Shown piece by piece: positions 33,001 to 42,800 of a stretch of DNA of 64,000 bases. The notes beneath the pieces are model-generated. The model was not told the DNA's origin, searched no databases, and was given only the letters and a program-made list of their open reading frames with translations. Source of the stretch: Undaria pinnatifida (taxonomy: Eukaryota; Sar; Phaeophyceae; Laminariales; Alariaceae); contig JABAKD010000002.1 in NCBI GenBank assembly GCA_012845835.1, forward strand, positions 7,186,603 to 7,250,602, read 5' to 3'. Both the position numbers and the translations under genes were made by a program. Position 1 is the stretch's first letter, and every line of letters starts with the position of its first letter.

Positions 33001-33266
33001 TCCTCCTCGTGAGACTCAGCAGAATGGGAACCAGATTCGGAGGGAGATACTACGCCTCTTGCTGTTGTTGCTATGGACCTTGGTTTGACGGCCTTGTTCG
33101 TCGATTCTTCGGCAGCCGTGTGATTAGCAGCGCCGGCCGAGGTACTCGGCGAATTTTTGGTAGCAGTTTCTGTTGCTGATGCTGCGTCTGCTGCTGCGTC
33201 TGCGTTCGCGCTAGCGCGTTGTCGGTTCCGGATGGCATGGAACTCGTCGAAGGTGATCGACACCAT
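24366..33266 (-). CDS. HVCN1: voltage-gated proton channel Hv1-like, multi-exon
   Basis: Voltage-sensor-only channel that passes protons outward on depolarisation; in algae linked to pH homeostasis and calcification-type physiology (family knowledge). Confident exons: 29716-29877 (S1), 27489-27642 (S2-S3), 26657-26775 (S4), 25826-25933 and 24366-24740 (coiled coil, tail). Less certain N-terminal exons: 30816-31022, 32717-32860, 32958-33266. Diagnostic residues: Asp in S1 (IIFLDLV), Glu in S2 (LFAIEVV), Asp in S3 (VLDLAVV), and S4 RVWRVARVMN, which fits the Hv1 signature RxWRxxRxxN with three gating arginines. A heptad coiled coil follows S4, as expected for Hv1 dimers. All listed junctions agree in phase. 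The equivalent of the second S3 Asp is Glu (LYQE). Confidence 0.88.
24905..24950 (-). pseudogene. echo of Hv1 last exon acceptor
   Basis: On the minus strand reads CAGGTGGAAACACCGAACGA, a copy of CAG|GTGGAAACCCTGAATGA at 24743-24724. Confidence 0.75.
25826..25933 (-). CDS. HVCN1: Hv1 coiled-coil exon
   Basis: Acceptor ACCAACAG|CGAACG, donor GAG|GTACAC, phase 0, 36 codons: RTQDLDIEKRRLQETI..., continuous helix. Joined between the S4 exon and the last exon it gives hydrophobic residues in regular 3-4 spacing, which is my main support for including it. Confidence 0.75.
26041..26196. other. exon-like segment in Hv1 intron, strand uncertain
   Basis: On plus: GCTGCAG|GTAATGCGCC ... GAG|GTGAGA with an open 50-codon frame (RKTLERLCGMAEA). 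On minus: TTCCAG|AAAATTGG ... CAT|GTAACA with an open frame out of phase with Hv1. The right part belongs to a locally triplicated unit (26200-26560), so this may be another decayed copy. Confidence 0.3.
26200..26565 (-). pseudogene. tandem echoes of Hv1 S4-exon tail and following intron
   Basis: Three related ~200-base units. Minus-strand words CCAGCTGTTAGAGAAG (exon end), CCAGCTGCTAGAAAAATG and CAACTGCTGGAAACGG correspond, as do the AAAGTCGCCAGCGAA and CTCGATTCCAGAGAATTGG words. Only the first ends in a proper donor. Confidence 0.6.
26657..26775 (-). CDS. HVCN1: Hv1 S4 exon
   Basis: Acceptor GCGCCAACAG|GGTTGC (phase 1), donor AAG|GTGTGT (phase 0). Codes LRLLGALRVWRVARVMNTAL and the start of the coiled coil (ATLDKVQLLEK). 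The RxWRxxRxxN signature makes the Hv1 assignment; other voltage sensors lack it. Confidence 0.93.
26920..27135 (-). pseudogene. two echoes of Hv1 S4 exon and acceptor
   Basis: Plus-strand AGCAAGGCCATATTCACTAG through GAACCCCTGCTGGAGTGATT (26924-26999) and GGTTGGTCGCATCCGTGTTG (27099-27118) copy 26712-26785 (AGCAAGGCCGTGTTCATCAC, GTCGCAACCCTGTTGGCGCG). Confidence 0.65.
27230..27310 (-). pseudogene. echo of Hv1 S2-S3 exon end
   Basis: Plus-strand CCTACCCGTCCCGTAGTTTT ... CAGAAACTACAGCGAGGTTT copies 27493-27545 (TTGCCCATCCCAGCCATTTC ... CGGAAACCACGGCGAGGTCT). Confidence 0.7.
27489..27642 (-). CDS. HVCN1: Hv1 S2-S3 exon
   Basis: Acceptor TGTTCGGCAG|TCTTTC, donor AAAG|GTGATG, phase 0 to 1. Two membrane helices: TGFTIILFAIEVVLLLAAF (S2 with its Glu) and YVLDLAVVSVCLYQEMAG (S3 with its Asp; Glu eleven residues later). 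Confidence 0.9.
27930..27998 (-). pseudogene. echo of Hv1 S2-S3 exon acceptor region
   Basis: Plus-strand CAAGACTGCCGGCGAGCGCA ... GCGAGGGGAATGATTGGTGT corresponds to 27636-27705 (AAAGACTGCCGAACACGAGA ... GCAAGGGGATTGGTTTGGCG). Confidence 0.65.
28300..28377. mobile_element. short palindromic element
   Basis: TAGTAAATAGGACC at one end, GGTCCTATTTACTA at the other. A second copy lies at 30347-30425 (TAGTAATCAGGACC ... GGGTCTTGATTACTA). Both share the middle ATATATATGTTTTTGTGT-like core. Too short to code. Confidence 0.65.
29716..29877 (-). CDS. HVCN1: Hv1 S1 exon
   Basis: Acceptor GCTTTATCAG|GTGGCC, donor CTCCAG|GTACGA, phase 0, 54 codons. S1 helix VAVVTIIFLDLVASTVQLL with the selectivity Asp, then an acidic S1-S2 loop. 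A ~60-base intronic tandem duplication lies just downstream (29575-29690). Confidence 0.87.
29915..30112. repeat. (GTT)n trinucleotide microsatellite
   Basis: About 66 GTT units, interrupted mainly in the right half by GTC, GCT and ATT. Lies in an Hv1 intron; poly-Val/Leu/Gln readings are artefacts. Confidence 0.97.
30816..31022 (-). CDS. HVCN1: probable Hv1 exon just before S1
   Basis: Acceptor CCCTCCAG|GTCTCC, donor GTGCAG|GTGTGT, phase 0. Basic, Thr/Arg-rich then AASLGRFVELFEVQ, which would place Gln directly before S1 as in other Hv1 proteins (..FQV..). An ATG at 31067 in the same frame is an alternative start but lies in a repeat shared with other loci. Confidence 0.55.
31385..31660. 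repeat. copy of dispersed ~250-bp ORF-bearing repeat
   Basis: Shares TGTGTAGCCGTAGTC, GGTTTTAACCGACCAGGCAG, GAAGCGCCGCGAGGAGTTCG and GGGCTGCATCCTACTAAGAA with the other copies. Confidence 0.75.
32395..32660. repeat. copy of dispersed ~250-bp ORF-bearing repeat, reversed
   Basis: Carries the frame RAALGRMQFTLHATRRTPHG and ends ACTACGGCCATGCACAAACT; the CCGACGTACTCCGTC segment is duplicated internally (32538-32605). Confidence 0.75.
32717..32860 (-). CDS. possible Hv1 exon 2
   Basis: Acceptor GCGGTAAG|GTGTTG, donor GCA|GTAAGT, phase 0 on both sides and so compatible with its neighbours; 48 codons ending DEKKEYDVPYSRTA. Weak acceptor. The same DNA also has plus-strand splice-like sites (CTGATAG|AAGCCG, TACG|GTGAGC, CCAG|GTAAGC), so strand is not settled. 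Confidence 0.3.
32958..33266 (-). CDS. HVCN1: probable first exon of the Hv1 gene
   Basis: ATG at 33266 (context taataATGGtg; an in-frame ATG lies at 33323), 103 codons, donor TCG|GTGAGA, phase 0. Codes MVSITFDEFHAIRNRQR, then a long Ala/Ser/Thr/Glu-rich disordered stretch, a common style of Hv1 N-terminus. Assignment to Hv1 rests on strand, phase and position only. Confidence 0.5.
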
Positions 33267-33742
33267 TATTGACTGCAGCCGCAGTTGCCTACGCGAGGCA
33301 GAAATCCGCCTATGACCAACCAAAAAGTGTACCCGACCAGAAGATACTCTGATATCTTGATCTACGATGACAGCGGTTTTTGTGGTGTCGCAAAACCCCC
33401 TCCTTCGGTTGGCTCAGGAGCAGGGCGGTTGTGAGGATACCAAGATGGCCTTTGAACGCGGACTTGAAAGAAGGTGCGCCGTGTCACGAGTGACGAGGTG
33501 TTCTGGTGTTTCCCGACATCAGTAGCGGGGTAGGACAGGCAGCCTGTCCTGGTTGTCCGTGCCCCCCTGTCCCAACTCCATGCTGCAACACTCGATCCGG
33601 ATTGTACAGCAGTACTCGTAGATTTTGTGTTCGTAGATCACCTTGCCTAGGATCCGGTATCCGTTGTACCTGGCATTTTGTTTCGTAGATTGATAACGCC
33701 GGATCGAGAATAAGGGGGGTGATAAACATACAGCCCCTCCCT
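33267..33742. promoter_or_regulatory. shared upstream region between Hv1 and GPX
   Basis: Only 476 bases separate the two inferred start codons, which point away from each other, so both promoters should lie here. I see no clear TATA box; GGCAGGCAGCCTGTCC-like GC-rich words are near 33535. If either first exon is wrong, this call falls. Confidence 0.35.
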
Positions 33743-33861
33743 ATGTGTCATGTTTGGTGTTTTCGTGTCGTCTGGCGTTCATTCCATACCAGACTTCCCG
33801 CGGAGCAGTATGATACACCTTTGGAAGTGTCTTCCGCTCCTGTTACTGTCAATGCTCGCAG
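33743..33861 (+). CDS. GPX: inferred GPX first exon (presequence)
   Basis: ATG at 33743, donor GCTCGCAG|GTGAGA, leaves phase 2 as exon 2 requires. Codes [21 protein letters not shown] and [15 protein letters not shown]. Another ATG at 33750 in a different frame gives a signal-peptide-like run ([11 protein letters not shown]) but is out of phase with exon 2. Confidence 0.5.
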
Positions 33862-36800
33862 GTGAGAGGGCTCGAGATCGCAATACAGCGGTAGGCAGAG
33901 GGATCGAAGAGATGGAGAGGTGGTTGAGAGCCGATGATGTTGATGTTGGTGATTTTTATCTCTTGCTGTGTGTTCATCATGCATGGTGATTTCATGTGAT
34001 CGTCACCGAAGGCTCCAGACTTTGGTAGAATGGGATACGTAGCTCATAGGCCAGAACAGCAGCTGTGACCCTCCTGGAACGCATGTCCACTGCTACTGCT
34101 GTGTGTAAATCCCGCGCATCCACCATCTCGTAGCAGCGATACACACAACGGCCCAGCAGTCACACCAACCAACACCCAACCAACCGACCGAGACCGAAAA
34201 TCAGAAGTTTGGGCGATCCCCTCCTTCCCCCAACACGAACGCCATCCTCATCACGACATACCCCTTTTTCTATCAGTATCGCGTAACCGCGTCCCGCGTC
34301 ATCTGGCCATCTGATTATATTTGCAGCTACACGCGCATTCGTGCCGGTAAGCCTCGCTTCCGGACGGTCCGCTCTGGGCGCTAGACAGGCACCGGTGGTG
34401 ATTGTCACCCCTACTGCAGTCCGCGCACGCTCGAGCCTGATGTGCAGCCTCGGCAAGCTCTTTGGTGGTGGTGGTGGGTGAGTCATAAACAACAGCATGC
34501 TGTCTCCATGAGTACAATCAAACTTCAAGTTCGTACTTAATGCCCTGTAAACTAGACTGTAAACCGCCCTACCCTGGTTACACGCAAAGTCGTTGCCTTT
34601 TCGGCTCTGCCTCGTCAAAGTGGACGACTGACTGCTGACGAGTAGTGCTATCCTTTTTGCTATTGCACTTGTAAATGGAAGACTACTACTCGTAAGCTGT
34701 TGTACTCGCGCTTTCAGCTTAGTCTAGTTGCCTGGTATACGAAGTATACAAGTATACCACCTCTGGTCGCTCTGCCGCGCTTTCCAGGTCAGCGCGGGGG
34801 TCATGCCTGGTAACGTTAGAACCGTGGGCGGGTGCCTCCTCCAGATCGCTTACAAGTATAAATACATACTTTATGCATTCGCCACGACTTGGGCGTGCTG
34901 ATGTATGCACCAGGGTACAAGACTATACGACAGCAGCATTAGACTACACAATTAAAAACGTGGCATATTATCCGATAACGTAAGCATTCACACATTTCTG
35001 CGTCACTGCGTCATGCTGTCCCAGCGCACGCGGTAATAGCTTATAACTCTCTTTTGAACAAAAATTCAGCCCCAGGGGCCGACAAACAGTAGCCCTGATG
35101 TTTTCCCGTAAACCTTGCCAATTCCTTCAGCCTATCGTCATGTTATTTGCAGCACTACTGCTGCAATTTCTACCAGTACCCCTCGTGTTCTTGTCCCTCT
35201 CATTTGCCGTATCAAGTGTGTCAAGTGTCGCCTAAGCAAACACGCCCCCTCTAGACTATATTTCAAGATCTAAATACAGCTCCACAAACCCCTTAAAGTC
35301 GATATTTTTTTACCTTTCCTGTTCGTGTGCTCGTTTTCGTTTTTTCCGTTCAGGTGTGCCGTGTTTGCTTAATCGTGCGCAAACAATCCCGCGGAATCCA
35401 GTGATGAATGAATCCCGTCCGGTGCTGTCCCGTGTGTTGAATCACGGCCCAACTGTTCCGTGCAACCCGTGAATATTTAATCCCGCCCGAAACAACCCGA
35501 ACGAAGAAGTTAGTACCGAGGACTGCCCTGTTTTGTTGTGTTTCCAATTATTTGCGCAGGCCGGCCCCCACCTCCATCTTCGACTTCAAGGTGACCGACG
35601 CGGTGGGCGGAGAAGTGGACCTGGCTGACTACAAGGGACAGAAGAAAGCCTTCCTCATCGTGAATGTTGCGAGCAAATGAGGTGGGTGGGTGGGTGGGTG
35701 GGTCTGGAAAATGGTAAGTAACACAACAGACGTCTGTATTTTAAATGACGCGTACGGTCTAAAACCAAGCTAGTACATTTATTTTTCGTTGTAAAGCTCC
35801 GCGTGGGTCGGGGTTGAAGTTCGACTTATCGTCTAGGTTTAGAGTAAGGGTTATATTTGAGGCATTAAAAAAAAACATCTCGTTACGTGTACTTGGGTTT
35901 AGACTGCATTTTCAATTTCACAGGCGTTTTTGTAAGTATCATCTAGGTGGGTGCGTTAGCAGGCTTGCGTTAGCAGTCGGTCTCCTGCTGACCCTTCCGC
36001 TCGGTCGGTTCGCGTTGGCGGCTGGCCGTCGCTCCCGCAACGTAAGAAAGTTGGTTATGCTTTCTTACTTGATACAGATATGATAATATGGGAGATAGGA
36101 GTTCCAATGATATATTAGCGTTGTCGTATCGGGATACCGGCATGTCGGAGATCTGTCCCGTGTAATTCCCCTCTTTTCCTTTCTCCGGGACGCCCGCCTT
36201 CCCCTTGATTCTTGAGAGGAGCTAAATTATGTATAAGAGGTACTCGGGGAGGAGCTGATTAGTGTATATCTACACGTTCTATTTGCCTACCGGCTGGCTT
36301 CTTCGCCACCCTAGCCATTGCACAGTGACGCTGCCCTGCGACGCTCCTAGGAGCCAGGAAACAAAGTATTATACAGTACTGTGTGGCAAGTAAAGCATTA
36401 CAGTACCCAATATATACTTCCTGCTGCCTTTCCCTTCTTTTCCCTCCCGTTTTTTCCTTCGTTTTCTGAATCCCCACTTCTCTCTTGTGCCGTTCAGGTA
36501 TATTATCTTCGCGTTATTTTCGTCGCATTTTTTTTTCGCATTTTCCCGCATGTTGCTCACCTCGTCTCTCTTGGTAACCTTTTCCTAACCTTGTAGCCTA
36601 CTCCCTCAGTTTCCTAGAATTTCCCCCTCTAGAAAAAATGCCTCCTTCTTCACGTTTTTCACGTTTTGTTTTGTTTTTTTTTTCGTTTTTTTTTTTCATG
36701 TCAAATGGTTTTCTGGTTATTTTCCCCCCTCCTACGTCCTCCTCTTTTCCCTCGCCCTTTTCTCGCGTTTTGCTCAACATTTTCCCGCTCATTTTTCTTC

Positions 36801-39800
36801 CCCCTTTCCTGCCCCGTCGTCCCCAACTTTCCCTCGCTTCTTTTTTGCGTTTCTGCGTTTGTTTTTGTTTTTTGTTTTTTGTCCGTTTTGTTTCTTAAGG
36901 GTTAACCCCCCAGAACTACGCCGAGTTGGCTGCTCTCTACGGAAAGTACGCCAACAACGGCCTAGAGATTCTGGGCTTTCCTTCGAACCAATTTGGCTCG
37001 CAGGTTTGTTTCTTGCGTGTTTTGGTTGGTAGTTTTGTGTGATACCTGTGGTAGTTTTTGTTTTATGATGGCATTCTTGAGTATTTTGTTGTTGTGCTCT
37101 TTAATAACGCTTCTCACATGTTGGGATGGCGTTTTTTTTGTTTCCTTTTGAGTATGGTTGTTTGGGCCCTAGATTTTAAGATCGTTTTCATTTTCTTCTT
37201 CTTAGTGTACTTGATACAGGATACGACGTGCTCGGTTTTTCGGATACAAAAATGTAGTTTTTTTGTTTGTTTTCGATGTTCGGACTATTAATAACTTGGA
37301 TAGCAGCCGATTTTTCGTTTGTTACGTTTGGCCTTGTGTCTGCTATATCTTTGCCCGGAAACGAACGGACTGAATAGTCACGTTAATTCTCATACGACAT
37401 GGTATTTACAGTTCTGGATTGGCGTGATACCCGGGAATTCCGGTGCTGGTGATCTGGGAACGGGTGTGGACGTGCAGTACACGGCGACCGCAGCAAAAAC
37501 AAATGGTTTACTGAATATATTCCGAATGGCATTGTTATTATCGTTTTCCGGGTCTTGGGAAACAGAGAGATTCCCCCCTTGGCCAGATACACCCATCGCA
37601 GCCTCCTGCAATCCCAATGCCGGCCACTACATCTACGGAGACCATTACTTCGTCTACCGGCATATCTGCTCTTTTTTCTTGTCTCGTACAGTGTTCCTAG
37701 TTGTTTTATGATATCTCTACATGAGATATCGCCTTCACTCATGCAAAACGGATACTGAGATACGGCGGGAGGGGGAGGGGGGGGGGGGGGGGGTTCCCAA
37801 TAGTGCCGGTTGAATGGTTTCTCTGCTCTCTATAATACCGGTAACATCGCTTGGCGCGACTGGAACTCTCTACACGAATTAATAACCCTATTCCTGAATA
37901 GTGCCGGTTGTTTTTGTTGTTGTTGTTCTCACATCAACTCACATAATCAAGTCCGTGGTCACAGTACAGGCTCCAGTCACTCTGGAGCTGAGGAATACCC
38001 CAGGGAAAAACACAAACGAACCGAAGGTGGTACACGCATATATCACAGCTGACGCAATTCGTGCCTCCACCAGAAACATATTAAAGTGAAATCGGGAGTC
38101 TGTCTACGATGTGCCAGGTCCATGCCGGTGCATACGTCTCACTACTCGCGCCTGGAAAAACCGATTACACCGCTTGCCACCCAAGAAAGACTACCACGTA
38201 TATATTGCACGTAGTACCTATCACTACGCATACGCACGACAGGCGCAAGTCAATTGGAAAAAAAGTAACAAAGAAAAAAAAGAAGATAGAGCAAAGGAAA
38301 GAGGAGACAAGAAAGCGAAAAAACGAAAAAGGAAAGGAAAGAAAAGGAAGGACAAGAAAAATAAGAAAATACAAGACAAGAAGAGGAAGCAAGGAAAGGA
38401 AAAGAGATGAAACTGTCATACTAGCAGACCCTAGGAACTGACTAAAGACGGCATTGGGCTTATAGAGGGTTCCAAGTGCATCATCAATTGCACTGGGGAG
38501 AGAACGCAACATGGCGAAGAAGTCAGGGGGGTCTTACGCGATCTTGTTACGGCCATTGGAAGGCTCACAAATTTCAAGACGATCATGGCCAGACCCAGAC
38601 TTCAGTCTCTTGGGCATGACGCCCCCCCTTTCCCTCCCCCCCCCTTCCCCCCTCCCCCCCTCCCCCCCCTCCTCCCTCCCCCCGGCCGCTTGGAGATGCC
38701 GACGGTGGATGGCGCTGCCGCAGCCTTTGCACGTCGCTCTGCAGCTTTGCGTCTCTCCGTTCCGTGCCAATTCCGCACATAGAAGTCGGCTCCCTCCTCT
38801 ACTCGTCGAAACCATCTGCCGGCCTTCTGAACAGCCTTTCGCCACCCTCCGAATTTCATTCCATAGACCGACATATCCTCCTTCAGATGAGCCATCCATT
38901 CCTTCTCTTGCCCGCCTGAGTAGCCCTTACCCCCAACAAGCTCCCCAAACATCACCCTCTGTAGCAGACGCTTCTCCCCCATACGTGCTACGAATCCCGC
39001 AAACTATATCCTCCGTTTGCGCACTATCGCCTTTATGCTCTCGGAAGCTGTCTTGGCAAGCGCGTCGCTGGTATATTTGGCTGGCCCACATAGTATTGAG
39101 AGTCCCCCACTGAAAGGGGAGAGAGCTGTGAGGAACGGAGAGGTTGGGCTCGCTGAGTGTACTGAGTCGGTGTGTCCCAGTGGTTAAGGAGGTGGATTTG
39201 AAACCCATTGTATTTGTTTTATGGCGTCTCGACGTGAGGTGTTGCTTTCACTAATGGAAAACGGATACTGAGATACAGTGGGGGGGGGGTCCCAATCGTG
39301 CCGGTTGAATAGTTCCTCTGCTTTCTATATATAGTACCGGCTGAATCGCTTGGCGCGACTGGAACTCTCTGTACGAAGTAACAACCTTGTTCCCAGTAGT
39401 GCCTGTACCCTCAATGGTGCCGGTATATTTGGCTTGGTACACATATACTAGGACCTGCACTGACGCGTAGCACTTTTTGGTTGAAATATTTTCTGAATGA
39501 TTGGCGCTCCTTAATCCAAAATCGTCAGAATGTCGTTCATATATACTTCGTATATATGTATATATGTACATGTTATGTATACCTAGGGCCATGGGTTTGT
39601 TCGTCGGTTTTGCATTCTCAGTTTACTCAAAATCAGTGTTTGCCTGAGAAGGCAATAATAACGTCTCCTCAATAGGTTATTTTTTTTTTCACGTAGATCC
39701 ATCGTCAGGAGGATGAAGCATGAAACAAAAAAAGGGGGCAAAAAAGCGTCCGCCCGTGTTCAGTGGCGCTTGCTCACATTTATTTTTGTTGGCTGGTCTT

Positions 39801-42800
39801 ACCAGGTGTACAAGAGCTTCAACCGAACCGAACACAGTATTAATAGTACAGTAGGTGGCCCTGTATAGTGGCATATAGTGGCAGGACAGAATTGTGCCAC
39901 TATTCAGGGCAGTGCCACTATTCGATATAGTGGCACTATTGCCACTATTAGACAGTCTATAGTGGCAATATTGCCACTATATCGAATAAAGAGCTTCGAT
40001 GTTCACGCTGTACACTGATTATACGCTGTTGTGTACAGGTAAAGCCGTGCATACTGTTCCACTACTCGTGGTTGATTTGTGTGCAGCAGTATCCGCATGA
40101 AACACACGAAATGACCGTTGATTATCCAACGGTTACCGAGCCTTCTGTGGTCAAGACCTGTTTCTTCTGCGCAGGCAGACCACAGGAACCACGTCCAAAC
40201 GCATTGTATCATAGGTGGCACATCAATACTTTTTGTCCGGCGGGCAGTGTAACATGGGGTTCAACATTCAACACTACGTGTAGAACGCATGAAAACAGCA
40301 ACGTAGAGACGCGAAACTAACTGAAACAGCCAGTAAAGAAAATTCAAACACCCCCACCCCGGCGCATCAACCCAACCACCACGAAGCTCTGCAACTGCTG
40401 TATGTAGGCTTTACTCGTGCCCGTCTTTCTCTCCCAGTGGTTTGTTTGGGAGTTTACACAGTTCTAGGTCCGCGCAGGCTGGCATGATACGTGTGGCGCC
40501 CACCGCTGAGAGTGTGTGTGGGCAGGTGTGGTACAGCAGTAGTGGGGGCCCACTACTTGGAACTGCCACTATTGGGTGTGTGTGATGCCCAAAATGCCAC
40601 TATTGAGGGCCCCGTCCTCAATAGTGGTAAAGTGCCACTATATCGGGTTTAGATTTTGCCAGGAGATTTTCATGCCACTATATAGGGCACTTTACTATTC
40701 AGGTTGCCACTATATACAGGGCCACCTACTGTAGTCGTACGAGTAGCGTAGGGCAGTTCGCCCGGGAGATGGAGATGGTTTCCTTTCTCGTGTGTGATTC
40801 AATCCTGTTAACAACGGATCTCCGCAATAGGAGGCTAAGAAAAATAATGGTTGATGCGCCTTTATCGCCGTAGTATGTTGTCACTGTTGAGAGTTCCCAA
40901 CGGTAAGGGGAGTGAGCTGTGAGGAACGGAGAGGTTGGGCTCCCTGAAATGTTTCGAGTCGGTGTGTCCGAGTGGTTAAGGAGATGGATTTGAAACCCAT
41001 TGTAATCTCACGCGCGGGTTCAAATCCCGTCGCCGACTTTTCTTTTTTGTTTTTATTTTTGCTTGTGCTGCCGTTGCCACGGTGGTACTATGTTATAAAA
41101 ATTAAAATACGCTCCAGCTGTGAGATCGAAGATTATGTCGTTTTATATATAGCACCGTTAGTTCGGGAGCCTAGTTCGATTGAAACACAGTGCATATGCC
41201 CGTGTGGTAAAAAGCTTAACGTCATTTTTGCCCGTCCACCGGAGGATTATACATAGGAGGCAAACTGACTTTTTTCAGGCGTTTATTGATATCCTTGACG
41301 GCACCCGCGCCTGTTGGTATGGTAAAACCATCTCATGACTGTCCATGCAGGTTTTAATTTTTTCGGTTTCTCCCCCCCTCTCTCCCTCCCTCCCTCTCAT
41401 TTCCGGCTGTTGCCATTATTACTGTCGCTGTCGTTCCGCGATCCGTTTTTTTTTTTTTTTCCTTCTCGTCGGTGACATGACGGTTTCATCTGAACAGGAA
41501 CCTGGCACCAATGCCGAAATACAGGTGCGCGGCGGACTTGTGTTGTTTTGTGCGTTGTGTCTCTTTTGCCTCCAACATACCTGGTGCACCAGTGTTTGCG
41601 TGTGCGTGTGCGCGCGTGTGTTTTAAAACGAAAATCCAATCTGCTGTGTGGTACGTATGGCACGCGTACTTATGTGTGCCGTACCTTCGTTTGCTTTTTT
41701 TGTTTTCAAGTACAGTGCACCACACGCACGGCAGGGAAGGCTGGGTTTGTTTTGCAAGGTTGGTGTTGTTCCTGTCAATTTCCGTGTTTGTTTGCACTGC
41801 ACCGTTCACAGCAGCGACACGAAAAGCGCACCCACGGTTTCAAACTACTTGGAACTAGTCTGGCTTGATTTTCGCAGTCGAAACATTTTATTAATGTTAC
41901 CAAAACAAAGAGAGCGCGGCGTTCTGCATTGACGTCCTCTCTCTCTCTCTGTTTCCCCCCCCCCCTCCCTCTGTCGTCGCACCTCACGCCCTGTACAATT
42001 TTTGCCCCCGTCGTGCGCTGCGGTGGTGTGCAAAACTGGAAACCTTCAAACCGGTTGGCTTTTTTATTTATAATGCGATTTGCGACAATGCCGGCCGACG
42101 CCGCGACAAATGCTGCAACAACCCGATGCTGGAACAAAAAAACACCGGAACGACATCCCGCAACGAAACGCTGGAACACATCATCGAAAAATATGCAATA
42201 CCGTGTTCGAAAACGCTGGACGCCAACTCTGAAAATGCTGGAACGGGACTTGGAAAATTCTGGAACAAACCTCTGGATTGAATTGTCCAGGAGTTTGCGA
42301 AAGCAAGGGGAGCAACCTACCCCATCTTCGCCAAGGTCGATGTGAGTGGGAATTTATATGTGACGATGGTTGGGTGGGTTGTATTGTGACCTTCCAATGT
42401 GGAAATTGCAGTAGTGGTCCCGCTATAGTGCCGGTCTCTCTATATTGCCGATTGCCATCTATCTATAGTGCCGATTGCCCAGATATAGTGCCGGTGAAAT
42501 CGATTGGCACAGGTGAGAGCAACAAGTAGTGGTAGTATGCGGAGTAATGCCGGTTGAGAACAAAGAGGCCAGGAGACGGCACTTTCACCTACTCTTGACT
42601 GACGGCAATTTCCAGTAATTTGTCTTGACTGACGCCAAACTACTAGGTTTTAGTGTGGAACGGTCAGGTTGGCGCCCTTGACCGCAGGACGTTTTCCCTT
42701 GACTGACCGTCTCCTGACATCTTAGGGTTGAGAAGGTATTGATCCTGTATTTGTCGTCATTGAATGCTTTGCAGGATCTGTGTATTGAATAGATAGCACG

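Noticed and set aside
33750-33989. Signal-peptide-like frame ([11 protein letters not shown]) as the GPX N-terminus
   Set aside because: Its donor leaves phase 1, whereas GPX exon 2 needs phase 2; the overlapping frame from ATG 33743 fits.
40003-40320. Possible transposase fragment inside the 39849-40731 element
   Set aside because: A W..W-x(4)-EETG-like string on the minus strand recalls ISXO2-type transposases, but neighbouring motifs do not align and frames are short.
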